Of a stretch of DNA of 64,000 nt, positions 26,537-35,276 are shown piece after piece; position 1 is the stretch's first letter, and every line of letters starts with the position of its first letter. Below the pieces are notes generated by a model. The model saw only the letters and a list, made by a program, of their open reading frames with translations. It was not told the DNA's origin and did not search any database. A program made the translations under genes and the position numbers. The stretch comes from Candidatus Saccharimonadales bacterium (GTDB lineage: Bacteria; Patescibacteriota; Saccharimonadia; Saccharimonadales; UBA4665). The stretch is taken from NCBI GenBank assembly GCA_036388415.1, contig DASVRW010000002.1, positions 975,396 through 1,039,395 on the forward strand, in the 5' to 3' direction.

Positions 26537-26581
26537 GCACAAACCAGGACCTTTATACTATAGAAAGGTCCAAGCTTGTGC
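26537..26581 (+). promoter_or_regulatory. Long stem-loop in the rpsO-pnp intergenic region
   Basis: GGACCTTT (26547-26554) pairs with AAAGGTCC (26564-26571). The stem extends outward through GCACAA (26537-26542) and TTGTGC (26576-26581) with a few mismatches. There is no T tract. By position it resembles the RNase III-processed leader that controls pnp in Escherichia coli. A TATACT (26554-26559) in the loop could instead be a -10 element under an operator. Confidence 0.5.
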
Positions 26582-26716
26582 ACATTTAAAAGGCAGAGTT
26601 CCATACGTTGGCTGCAAAGCTACAGATATATCGCGTCGAGACTACTATAGACGCACAAGCGTACGCATATATTTGAACCTTGCAACCAACATCTCAGCCA
26701 GAAAACAGGAGTACCT

Positions 26717-28876
26717 ATGAGTGCAACTACACCAACAACCACCCAGAAAAATCCAATGGGCAAGGACATCATTAAAGTAGAGACAGAGTTTTGCGGCCGC
26801 ACGCTGAGCCTGGAGGTCGGCCGCGTCGGCTTCCGCACCTCTGCCTCGGTCATTGCACGCTACGGTGATACAGTCGTACTGGGAACGGCTATGGTCAGCC
26901 CGCGGACTGTACAGGGAATGGATTATTTCCCGCTCAGTATTGATTATGAAGAAAAATTTTATGCTGCCGGCAAGATTAGTGGCAGCCGCTATATCAAGCG
27001 TGAAGGCCGTCCGAGCGATGATGCTATCCTGATCGGCCGGCTGATTGATCGTCCAATCCGCCCACTGTGGCCAAAAGGCTATCGCAACGAAGTACAAGGC
27101 GTGGCCACAGTTCTGTCCATGGATCCAGCCTTTCGGCCCGATATGATCGCTATGATTGCGCTCAGCGCAGCGTTTATGCTCACTGGTGCGCCGTTTGATG
27201 GTCCGGTGGCCGGACTTCGCCTCGGTATGGTCGACGGCAAAATCACACCGTTCGCATCCGCCGAGCAGCTGAATGCTGGCGCGCTCGACCTTGTCGTTGC
27301 TGGAACGAGCGAGGGTATTATGATGGTCGAAGCTGGAGCCTCAGAAGTTACCGAAGAGCAGATCGTCGAAGCCTTGGCCATGGCCCAAGAAGCCATGCAG
27401 CCAGCCATTGCACTGCAAAATGAGCTCGTCAGCCGAGTCGGCGTTACCAAGCAGGAATATGAGCTCGTACTACCTGACGAAAACATCCAAAAAACCGTTG
27501 CCGAATATGTAGCCGAAAAGCTTGGCGAAGACCTGCGCGCACCGTACCCAGAGCGCAATGAACTTGTCGCAACGCTGCGCGGTCAAACAATGGACCATTT
27601 CAAAGAAGAAGTCGGCGAAGATTTCGCCAGCCTCAAAAACGAATACGATGAAGCTTTCACGATGGCGCTGCACAAAGACGTCCGAGCCGGTATTATTAGC
27701 GATCAAACCCGACCAGACGGCCGCAAATTGACAGAAATTCGTCCGTTATCATCCGAAGTCGGACTGTTGCCGCGCGCTCACGGATCCAGCTTGTTTACCC
27801 GTGGATTGACACAGGCGCTAAATGTCGTAACATTAGCACCACTCAGCTACGCTCAGATGGTTGACACCATGGAGCGCAATGACGAACGGCGATACATGCA
27901 TCATTACAATGCGCCGGGATGGACGGTCGGTGAAGTCCGCCGTCTTGGCAGTCCTGGCCGCCGCGAAATTGGCCACGGCTACCTAGCTGAGCGTGCTCTG
28001 ACGGCGGTACTGCCGCCAGAAGCAGAATTTCCGTACGCCATTCGTGCAGTTACCGAAATCATGTCGCAGAATGGTTCAACGAGCATGGCCGCAACCTGTT
28101 CTTCGACGCTCGCGTTATTGGACGCTGGCGTGCCACTAAAAGCACCTGTTTCCGGCATCGCTATGGGGCTGATGATGGACGGTGACACGCCGTACGTGCT
28201 CAGCGACATCGCTGACGCTGAGGATTTTGCTGGAGACATGGACTTCAAGGTGACAGGTACCAGCAAGGGAATTACCGCGCTTCAGATGGATATGAAAGTC
28301 CACGGTTTGCCCGTCGAAATCCTCGCCAAGGCACTCGAGCAGGGCAAGCATGGTCGCGCGCATATCTTGGAGCACATGGTATCGGTTATGCCGAAGCACC
28401 GCGATAGCCTTAGCCCATTCGCGCCGCGCGTCGAATCGATCCAGATAAATCCCGACAAGATCCGCGAAGTCATCGGCAAGGGCGGTGAAGTCATCCAGAA
28501 GATTACTGCTGAAACTGGTGCCGAGATCGACATTAAAGACGACGGAACAGTCATGATTGCCAGCCCGGACGGGGCAAGCATTGATGCTGCCAAAGATTGG
28601 ATTATGAGCATTGTCGCCGAGCCGGAAGTCGGCGCTATCTACCGTAATAAACCGGTGATGAGCGTGCTTGATTTCGGAGCGTTTGTTCAGATCATGCCCG
28701 GCAAAGACGGACTAGTGCACATCAGCGAAATATCCGAAGACCGAGTCGAGCAAATTGGCGACGTCATCAAAGAAGGCGACAAAGTCACCGTCAAACTTGT
28801 CGCTATCGACGACCGCGGCCGCCTACAGCTCAGCATGCGCGCAGCTGCCCGCGAACTAAATGACGCGCAGGAATAA
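26717..28876 (+). CDS. pnp: Polyribonucleotide nucleotidyltransferase (PNPase)
   Basis: A 719-aa phosphorolytic 3'-5' exoribonuclease. Two RNase PH domains (first: FCGRTLSLEVGRV, DYEEKFYAAGKISGSR, IGRLIDRPIRPLW; second: TRPDGRKLTEIRPLSSEVG, MQNGSTSMAATCSSTLAL-type core) are joined by an all-helical linker. A KH domain (KIREVIGKGGEVIQKI) and an S1 domain (VLDFGAFVQIMPGKDGLVH) follow at the C-terminus. GGAG lies 6 nt before the ATG. It forms trimers and degrades mRNA; the RNase J gene lies 0.9 kb downstream. Confidence 0.97.
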   Translation: MSATTPTTTQKNPMGKDIIKVETEFCGRTLSLEVGRVGFRTSASVIARYGDTVVLGTAMVSPRTVQGMDYFPLSIDYEEKFYAAGKISGSRYIKREGRPSDDAILIGRLIDRPIRPLWPKGYRNEVQGVATVLSMDPAFRPDMIAMIALSAAFMLTGAPFDGPVAGLRLGMVDGKITPFASAEQLNAGALDLVVAGTSEGIMMVEAGASEVTEEQIVEALAMAQEAMQPAIALQNELVSRVGVTKQEYELVLPDENIQKTVAEYVAEKLGEDLRAPYPERNELVATLRGQTMDHFKEEVGEDFASLKNEYDEAFTMALHKDVRAGIISDQTRPDGRKLTEIRPLSSEVGLLPRAHGSSLFTRGLTQALNVVTLAPLSYAQMVDTMERNDERRYMHHYNAPGWTVGEVRRLGSPGRREIGHGYLAERALTAVLPPEAEFPYAIRAVTEIMSQNGSTSMAATCSSTLALLDAGVPLKAPVSGIAMGLMMDGDTPYVLSDIADAEDFAGDMDFKVTGTSKGITALQMDMKVHGLPVEILAKALEQGKHGRAHILEHMVSVMPKHRDSLSPFAPRVESIQINPDKIREVIGKGGEVIQKITAETGAEIDIKDDGTVMIASPDGASIDAAKDWIMSIVAEPEVGAIYRNKPVMSVLDFGAFVQIMPGKDGLVHISEISEDRVEQIGDVIKEGDKVTVKLVAIDDRGRLQLSMRAAARELNDAQE

Positions 28877-28928
28877 GAACGCATAATATTTCAGAGTAAT
28901 TCGGGAACCAAAGGTACAAGCATACTAT

Positions 28929-29135
28929 ATGAATAATCAAAACAAACTTTTTGCCTGGCAGGAGACGAAGATTGGCTTAGCCGTTATAGTGCTGTTCGAC
29001 GCGGTTATAACGTATGTTTGGGTTTTATTGGCCATCGACACCGGTAGTTTGCTTAATTACTTCCTGGCCTTTTTGTTCTTGCTATTCGGTATAACGGCTG
29101 CGGTAAAGCTTTTTAAGAAAGTAACGCATAAATGA
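28929..29135 (+). CDS. Small two-helix membrane protein, 68 aa
   Basis: Two hydrophobic helices (IGLAVIVLFDAVITYVWVLL and NYFLAFLFLLFGITAAV) with a short extracytoplasmic loop and a basic C-terminus. Unrecognised. Its stop overlaps the start of the uracil-DNA glycosylase gene as ATGA, implying translational coupling. Confidence 0.65.
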   Translation: MNNQNKLFAWQETKIGLAVIVLFDAVITYVWVLLAIDTGSLLNYFLAFLFLLFGITAAVKLFKKVTHK

Positions 29136-29734
29136 GCACCAGTAAGCAACAACAGCTCGACGCTATTCGACAAAGCATTCTGGACGATCAGGTAACGCCG
29201 GAGCTGGCGGCCAGTGCGACGCAGCTCGTACTGGGGGATGGCAACCCTGATGCCGACATCGTGCTTATTGGTGAAGCTCCCGGCAAACAGGAGGATATAC
29301 AGGGAAAACCATTTGTTGGCGCGTCGGGTAGGTTTTTGAACGAAATGCTTGCTATAATACAGTTACAGCGCGAGGATATTTATATCACGAACATCGTCAA
29401 ATACCGGCCGCCGGAAAACAGGGATCCGACGCCGGAAGAGAAAAAGTCGTTCCTGCCATATTTACAGGCCCAGTTAGAAGTAATTCAACCGAAAGTTGTC
29501 GTGACGCTCGGTCGTCACAGTAGTAATTGCTTCTTACCGGATCTGCAAATCAGTAAAGAGCATGGGAAGCCGAAGCGCCTGCGGCTGGCATTCCGATCCG
29601 ATCCGTCCCAAGTGCTCGAAGTTGTTGTCCTGCCTCTGTATCATCCGGCAGCTGCACTGTACAACGGCGGTATGCGCCAAACGCTTATCGACGACTTCGC
29701 GCAGATACCCGACATAATCAAGAAAATTACATAA
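29132..29734 (+). CDS. Uracil-DNA glycosylase, family 4-like, lacking Fe-S cysteines
   Basis: A 200-aa protein with the family 4 motifs GEAPGKQEDIQGKPFVGASG (residues 47-66), ITNIVKYRPPENRDP and YHPAAALY. It removes uracil from DNA. Family 4 enzymes normally hold a 4Fe-4S cluster through four Cys: a CxxC near residue 15, the Cys of KCRPP, and one ~16 residues on. Here the N-terminus has no Cys, KCRPP is KYRPP, and the fourth position is in KSFLPYL. The only Cys (133) is elsewhere. It appears to be a cluster-free variant. Coupled by ATGA to the upstream membrane protein. Confidence 0.88.
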   Translation: MSTSKQQQLDAIRQSILDDQVTPELAASATQLVLGDGNPDADIVLIGEAPGKQEDIQGKPFVGASGRFLNEMLAIIQLQREDIYITNIVKYRPPENRDPTPEEKKSFLPYLQAQLEVIQPKVVVTLGRHSSNCFLPDLQISKEHGKPKRLRLAFRSDPSQVLEVVVLPLYHPAAALYNGGMRQTLIDDFAQIPDIIKKIT

Positions 29735-29772
29735 TTTAATCGAAGAAATAAGATATTAAACAAGGAGATTCT

Positions 29773-32109
29773 ATGAATCCAGAAGAAAATACGCCAAGGG
29801 AAAACCCCGGCAATACTAACAATAATGGTAGCTCAAACAGCGACCTCGGCAATGGTGGAGCAAACTCAGCTGGAAACAGCGACAGTCAACCACGCCCAAG
29901 GGGACGCGGCAGCCGCGGCCGTGGTGGACAAGGCGGCCAAAGTGGCGGCGGCGGTGGACAGCGCCAAGGCGGTCCGAACGGCTCAAACAATGCTAACGGC
30001 CAGAATGGCTCGAATGGCCAAGGTGGACGCTCCCAAAACGGCGGTGGCCGCAGCTCCGGACGACAGTCCGGTGGTAACGACCAGCGCGGACAAGGCAATG
30101 GTAGCGGCCAGCGGATGGGTGGCGCCAGTGGCGCATCCCGGGGTGCGGCTGTCCGCGCTCAGAAGCGTTCTCAAATGGATGCTCAAAAAATTGCCAATCA
30201 GTACCAATCGGCAAATATCGAAGGTGCTCCCTACAACAGGGAACGCGCCAACGTTGTCGACGATCGCCCACGTCTTAAAGTGATTGGTCTTGGCGGTATG
30301 GACGGTGGTGGTTCCAAAAACATGATTCTCGTTGAATACATCAACGACGCAGTTATTATGGACTGTGGCAACGACCTTGGCGTTGACTTGCCCGGTATCA
30401 ACTACGGTATTGCCGATACGGCATACCTGGAGACAATCCGCCACAAGCTGCGGGCCTACATCATCACCCACGGCCACCTGGACCACATCGGCGCCTTGCC
30501 GCATATCGTCCCAAAATTCCCAGCACCTATTTATGGATCCAAATTCACAATTGGCCGCGTCGAAGAAATCTTTGAAAATTTTGGCCTGCCAATGCCTGAA
30601 GGTTTTGAGCTGAGAACGGTGACAATGAATGAAAATACGCACGAAAAACTCAAAATCGGTGAATTCTTCGTTGAGCTCGTGCGTATTACACACTCTATTC
30701 CTGGCTCGACTTGCATCGTGCTTGATACGCCCGTGGGCCGTATCATTAACACCGGTGATTTCCGTTTCGATCCAAACCCGCTCGACCACGAGAAAAGTGA
30801 TTATGACCGTCTGACCGAGCTCGGTAACGAAGGCGTGCTGGCACTACTCAGCGAAAGCACGACAACGGAGCGCATGGGCCGCACGCCGTCAGAAAGCACG
30901 ATCGAGCAGAGCTTCGTCGACATTATCAGCAATGCACCAGGCCGGATATTCGTCGGGCTGTTTTCGACCAACATGAACCGCGTCCAGATGATTGTCAACG
31001 CCGCCGTCCATCACAACCGCAAAGTTGCCATGGACGGACGCAGTATGGTAAGTACGCTTGAAATGGCAATCCGCCATGGATTTATGAAAGTCCCTAAGGG
31101 AACATTCGTGCCGATCGCCTCTGTACCGACTATGAAGGATCAGGACGTCGTCGTAGTCTGTACCGGTTCTCAGGGCGAGCCAAGCAGTGCTTTGCAACGC
31201 ATGGCTGGCGGCGAACATCGCCATATCAAGCTCAAAGAGCAAGATACGGTTATTTTGTCCAGTACGCCAATCCCTGAAAGCGGTAACGATGCGCACGTCG
31301 GCACGATGGTCGACGGGCTAACTCGCAAAGGTGTGCATGTCTTCGAAGCTCGCCACCACGAGCTTGATGGCGTTGGACCACTGCACGTATCCGGCCACGC
31401 CAGCCGCGACGAATACGCTGATATGATTAACATGACAAAACCAAAATTCTTTATACCGATCTACGGCGCGTACCGCACCAAGCAGCGTCACATCGATATT
31501 GCAATCGAGCAGGGAATTCCACGAGCTAACTGCGTTAACGTTGAAAACGGTGATGTTATCTGCTTAACCGCCGACAAAATGACCGTCGAAGGCCAAGTGC
31601 CGCACGGTACAATCCTGGTCGACCAAACCGGAGCTATTGTCAGTAACGTCGTCATCAAAGACCGCGTCCTGCTCAGCGAAGAGGGTCTAGTCGCTATCGT
31701 GCTGACTGTCGACAAAAAAACTGGCAACCTAATGACCAGTCCAGACATCATTAGCCGAGGCTACATATATATGCGTGACAACGAAGATCTGATGAACGGT
31801 CTACGCATTGAGCTGAAGCGGGCTGTTCAACAACGCTTCAAACGCGTCGATCTTGACCGCTTCAAGGCGGAGATCAAAGACCACGTGACGCATTACCTGT
31901 TTGAGCACACGCAGCGCAGCCCAATCATCATCCCAGTTGTCAATGTCATTAGCGGTGGCAAGGGCGGGGATAACGGCCCTAAGCCCACTGACACCAAACT
32001 CCCAGCTGGTGCCAAGCCGAAGTCAGCCGAAGAGGTTGCCATTGAGCAACAAAAGCGTTTTGATGAAATGCGCGCCCGCTTACTGACTCAAGACGCCCGC
32101 GTCGATTAA
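29773..32109 (+). CDS. rnj: Ribonuclease J with Gly/Asn/Arg-rich N-terminal extension
   Basis: A 778-aa metallo-beta-lactamase/beta-CASP nuclease with 5'-3' exo- and endonuclease activity in RNA decay and rRNA maturation. Zn motif ITHGHLDHIGALPHI (residues ~235-249), then ITHSIPGSTCIV, NTGDFRFDPNP, the beta-CASP region (SGHASRDEYADM) and a C-terminal domain. Residues 1-~150 are a low-complexity Gly/Asn/Gln/Arg extension with RGRGSRGRGGQGG-type repeats, which could bind RNA or drive condensation. GGAG precedes the ATG by 6 nt. Confidence 0.95.
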   Translation: MNPEENTPRENPGNTNNNGSSNSDLGNGGANSAGNSDSQPRPRGRGSRGRGGQGGQSGGGGGQRQGGPNGSNNANGQNGSNGQGGRSQNGGGRSSGRQSGGNDQRGQGNGSGQRMGGASGASRGAAVRAQKRSQMDAQKIANQYQSANIEGAPYNRERANVVDDRPRLKVIGLGGMDGGGSKNMILVEYINDAVIMDCGNDLGVDLPGINYGIADTAYLETIRHKLRAYIITHGHLDHIGALPHIVPKFPAPIYGSKFTIGRVEEIFENFGLPMPEGFELRTVTMNENTHEKLKIGEFFVELVRITHSIPGSTCIVLDTPVGRIINTGDFRFDPNPLDHEKSDYDRLTELGNEGVLALLSESTTTERMGRTPSESTIEQSFVDIISNAPGRIFVGLFSTNMNRVQMIVNAAVHHNRKVAMDGRSMVSTLEMAIRHGFMKVPKGTFVPIASVPTMKDQDVVVVCTGSQGEPSSALQRMAGGEHRHIKLKEQDTVILSSTPIPESGNDAHVGTMVDGLTRKGVHVFEARHHELDGVGPLHVSGHASRDEYADMINMTKPKFFIPIYGAYRTKQRHIDIAIEQGIPRANCVNVENGDVICLTADKMTVEGQVPHGTILVDQTGAIVSNVVIKDRVLLSEEGLVAIVLTVDKKTGNLMTSPDIISRGYIYMRDNEDLMNGLRIELKRAVQQRFKRVDLDRFKAEIKDHVTHYLFEHTQRSPIIIPVVNVISGGKGGDNGPKPTDTKLPAGAKPKSAEEVAIEQQKRFDEMRARLLTQDARVD

Positions 32110-32210
32110 GTTTGCATCTGCGCACAGTCGGCAAGAATAACCATGCCCTTTTTTGCAGCAAAACTTTGAGGTTGTTTTTACAACACATCTGTCTTATACG
32201 CAAAAAGTCC

Positions 32211-32238
32211 TTGCTATATTACGAAGCGTAAGCATAAT
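32211..32238 (+). promoter_or_regulatory. Promoter of the scaffold gene
   Basis: TTGCTA (32211-32216), a 16-nt spacer and CATAAT (32233-32238) within TAAGCATAAT. The same TAAGCATAAT precedes the anchor gene at 36735, and related TAAGCAT or AGCATAAG sequences precede 39052, 41843 and 56832. Confidence 0.5.
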
Positions 32239-32273
32239 AGTATGCAAAGCAATGTAATACATTTGGATATAGC

Positions 32274-35200
32274 GTGAAGTGGATACAATCCCGTCGAGAG
32301 TTAGTACGAAATAGTTTAGCCGTAATTGTTGTGTTGATCGTCAGTATACTTGGCGTAAAAATATTGATGGGCAGCCAGGCTGCAACCGGTGCGACCATGT
32401 CAATGAAGACGTCGTCTACCTCTCTTGCCCCTGGATCAACTTTTTCTGTGACGCTGAGTGAAGACAGCGGTACTGATTTAGTAAACAGCGTACAGGCTTC
32501 ACTGAGTTACGATGCGGCTCAGCTGCAATATGTCAGTATCACCAACGGCACAGCCTTTCCAACGGTAGCCGCCAACAGCACAAGCACGCCAGGCATCGTT
32601 CGCGTCGGCCGGGCTGCCACCACTCCCGTTAGCGGCGTTAAAGACATCGTTACGGTTAACTTCACGGTCCTAGCCAGCTCCGGCACGATCGGCCTGACCT
32701 ATGATAAGAATTTCTCCTTTGTTGTACGCAGCACTGACAATACGGATATTTTGACGACAACAACCGGTCTCAGCCTGCCAGTATCTGGTGGCTCAACAGC
32801 CAGCGCCAGCATGTCGCTCAGCCCTGCGTCGGGGAATGTCGCAGCCGGATCGACTTTTACGGTCACTGTTCGCGAGAACAGCGGCACGTCTGCTGTTAAT
32901 ACTGTCCAAACAGCTATCACGTATGATCCCGCCAAATTGCAGTATGTCAGTATGGCTGAAGGAAATGTGTTCACAAACATTGCTGCAACGGATACGGTAA
33001 CGGCGGGCAGGGTACGGGTTGCCCGAGCCGTTCAAGCTGGCTCGGCCGGCGTTTCGGGCGATAATCCGGTCGTTGTGTTAACTTTCAAAGCATTGAGCGC
33101 GTCAGGAGCGACCTCGCTGACCATAGACAAGACTCAGTCATACGTCAATCTTGCTAGCACGAGTGCAAATATCCTCGGAACTGTTGCCGGCAGTACGTTC
33201 ACTATAGCCTCCGCGCCAGCGCCCGCTTCTGCCACCTTATCACTTAGTCCGACGAGCGGAAGCTTTGCAAACGGCTCAACCGTCGCAGTTACGGTTAAGG
33301 CAACCAGTACTGCTGCACCTATGACAACGGTTCAGTCAACTATAAATTATCCTGCGGCTCAGCTGCAATACGTTAGCACTACCGAAGGCGGCGTCTTCCC
33401 AACGGCGCAGCGCACCAATACCGCCACAAGCGGAGTCATTGACATCATTCGCAGCTTACCTGGTGGGAGCGATGGAGTGACTGGTGCAAATAATGTTGTG
33501 ACGATCAGCTTCAAAGTTATTGGTACGACCGGAGCAGCAGCACTAACTTTCGGAAATACCTCAGCTATCTACGATGATTCTGGCACCGGCACAAACATTC
33601 TTAGTATCGTTAATTCGACGGCTGCAAACTATACCGTAGCTTCGCCACAGCCAACTTGTACCGGCAACCCAAGCCAGCCAACCGCGCTAACCCGAACCAG
33701 CACCAATTACACGACGCTTGGACTGTCCTGGACCGCCAGCACGCCAGCCAGCGGTTGTACACTCGCCGGATATCACATCCTCCGCGGCGGGGTGAGCATT
33801 GGCGATGTCACGACTGGTACGACGTTTACCGACAGCGGCCTCGTATCAGGAACCAATTACGTGTACAGTATTCAAGCCTTCGATACTGCCGGTCGTGTAT
33901 CGACTGCCAGCACCGCTGTAACCATGACAACGAAGGCAGACGATCAGTCTCCAACCGCTCCGGCTGGCGTGACGGCTGCGGCACCCGGAGCAGTCAGCGT
34001 CAACCTTTCCTGGAATCCAAGTACTGATTACCCTATACCCGGTGGAGTAGGGCTTGCTGGATACCGTATATACCGTAACAATGCAACGACACCGACCTAC
34101 ACAGTCACAAATGGCACAACCTATACTGATACCAATGTAACTGCCAGTACTACCTACGGCTATACGGTGACAGCCTATGACAACCTCGGCAATGAAAGCG
34201 CACCGTCGAACGTTGTTTCAGCCAGGACTGCTACCGGCACGGTAGCATGCACCGGCAATCCTACGGTACCGACTGCGCTGGCATCTGGTGCGAGCACCAT
34301 GACCACGACCAGTTTGTCCTGGACTGCCAGCACGCCAGCCAGCGGTTGTACGCTCGCCGGCTACCGTATCCTGCGCAATTCGACAGTTATCGGCAGCTCC
34401 GCTACTACCAGCTTCAGCGACACCGGCCTGACACCAAACACCAGCTACACATACGCTGTTCAAGCATACGATGCCAATGGTAATGTATCGGCACTCAGCA
34501 CCGCCAGGACGGTTGTCACGGCAAGTGACACGACAGCGCCAGCTGCACCAACTGGCGTAACCGGTACTGCAGTATCGCCTGGACAAGTGACACTTGCCTG
34601 GACCGCCAGCACTGATAATGTCGCCGTAACAGGGTACAAGGTATACCGCGGTACAACGCTCCTGACGACAACGTCAGCTACAGCTCGCACTTACAATGAC
34701 ACGACGGTCAGCGCCGACACCAGCTACGTGTACACCGTTTCAGCTATCGACGGAGCGGGCAACGAGAGTACCAAGACAGCAGCGACACCAAATCCAGTCC
34801 GCACCCCAATAGCCACTGATGCAACCGCACCAAGCGCTCCCGCTAGCCTCCGAACTGTTACCATAACGACAAGATCAGTTGCGCTCACCTGGAACGCCAG
34901 CAACGATAATACCGCAGTCACCGGCTATCATGTCTACCGAAATGGTGCCCTCATCGGTGATGCGACTGGGCTGTCCTACACAAATACTGGTCTGACCGCC
35001 AACACGGCTTACGTCTACACCGTCAAAGCCTTCGACCGGGCAGGTAATACATCTGCAGCGTCAAACGCATTAACGGTTACGACTCTTACGCCAACTGGCA
35101 CAGAGCTCGGCGATTTCAACGGCAACGGCATGGTCGACCTGTCAGACCTGTCTACGCTGCTGACACACTGGCAAGAAAGAAATGTACCGATAAGGTACGG

Positions 35201-35276
35201 AGACTTAAACCAGGACGGTATAGTGGACCGCACTGACCTTTCAACGTTACTGAGTTACCTAGGAGAGAAAGTATGA
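32274..35276 (+). CDS. Scaffoldin-like protein: 3 cohesins, 5 FN3 domains, C-terminal dockerin
   Basis: A 1000-aa surface protein. An N-terminal signal/anchor helix (residues ~13-33) is followed by three cohesin-like beta domains (41-170, 178-312, 318-455; each with an NSVQ/NTVQ strand, YDAAQLQYVS, and VTxxFxVLG/FKVIGT). Then come five fibronectin type III domains (466-553, 560-653, 664-750, 755-838, 853-938) and a dockerin (945-998). The dockerin has two calcium loops, DFNGNGMVDLSD and DLNQDGIVDRTD, each followed by LSTLL. Cohesins bind dockerins of partner proteins with calcium. Start is GTG 32274; no SD is seen. Overlaps the next gene by ATGA. Confidence 0.88.
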   Translation: MKWIQSRRELVRNSLAVIVVLIVSILGVKILMGSQAATGATMSMKTSSTSLAPGSTFSVTLSEDSGTDLVNSVQASLSYDAAQLQYVSITNGTAFPTVAANSTSTPGIVRVGRAATTPVSGVKDIVTVNFTVLASSGTIGLTYDKNFSFVVRSTDNTDILTTTTGLSLPVSGGSTASASMSLSPASGNVAAGSTFTVTVRENSGTSAVNTVQTAITYDPAKLQYVSMAEGNVFTNIAATDTVTAGRVRVARAVQAGSAGVSGDNPVVVLTFKALSASGATSLTIDKTQSYVNLASTSANILGTVAGSTFTIASAPAPASATLSLSPTSGSFANGSTVAVTVKATSTAAPMTTVQSTINYPAAQLQYVSTTEGGVFPTAQRTNTATSGVIDIIRSLPGGSDGVTGANNVVTISFKVIGTTGAAALTFGNTSAIYDDSGTGTNILSIVNSTAANYTVASPQPTCTGNPSQPTALTRTSTNYTTLGLSWTASTPASGCTLAGYHILRGGVSIGDVTTGTTFTDSGLVSGTNYVYSIQAFDTAGRVSTASTAVTMTTKADDQSPTAPAGVTAAAPGAVSVNLSWNPSTDYPIPGGVGLAGYRIYRNNATTPTYTVTNGTTYTDTNVTASTTYGYTVTAYDNLGNESAPSNVVSARTATGTVACTGNPTVPTALASGASTMTTTSLSWTASTPASGCTLAGYRILRNSTVIGSSATTSFSDTGLTPNTSYTYAVQAYDANGNVSALSTARTVVTASDTTAPAAPTGVTGTAVSPGQVTLAWTASTDNVAVTGYKVYRGTTLLTTTSATARTYNDTTVSADTSYVYTVSAIDGAGNESTKTAATPNPVRTPIATDATAPSAPASLRTVTITTRSVALTWNASNDNTAVTGYHVYRNGALIGDATGLSYTNTGLTANTAYVYTVKAFDRAGNTSAASNALTVTTLTPTGTELGDFNGNGMVDLSDLSTLLTHWQERNVPIRYGDLNQDGIVDRTDLSTLLSYLGEKV

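Noticed and set aside
29983-30789. Long antisense open frame (268 codons) opposite RNase J.
   Set aside because: Fully inside a conserved gene, with low-complexity DNA explaining openness and no SD or promoter.
32242-32277. An 11-codon ORF whose TGA overlaps the scaffold GTG, suggesting a coupled leader peptide.
   Set aside because: The -10 CATAAT at 32233-32238 predicts transcription starting near 32245, after the ATG, and there is no SD.
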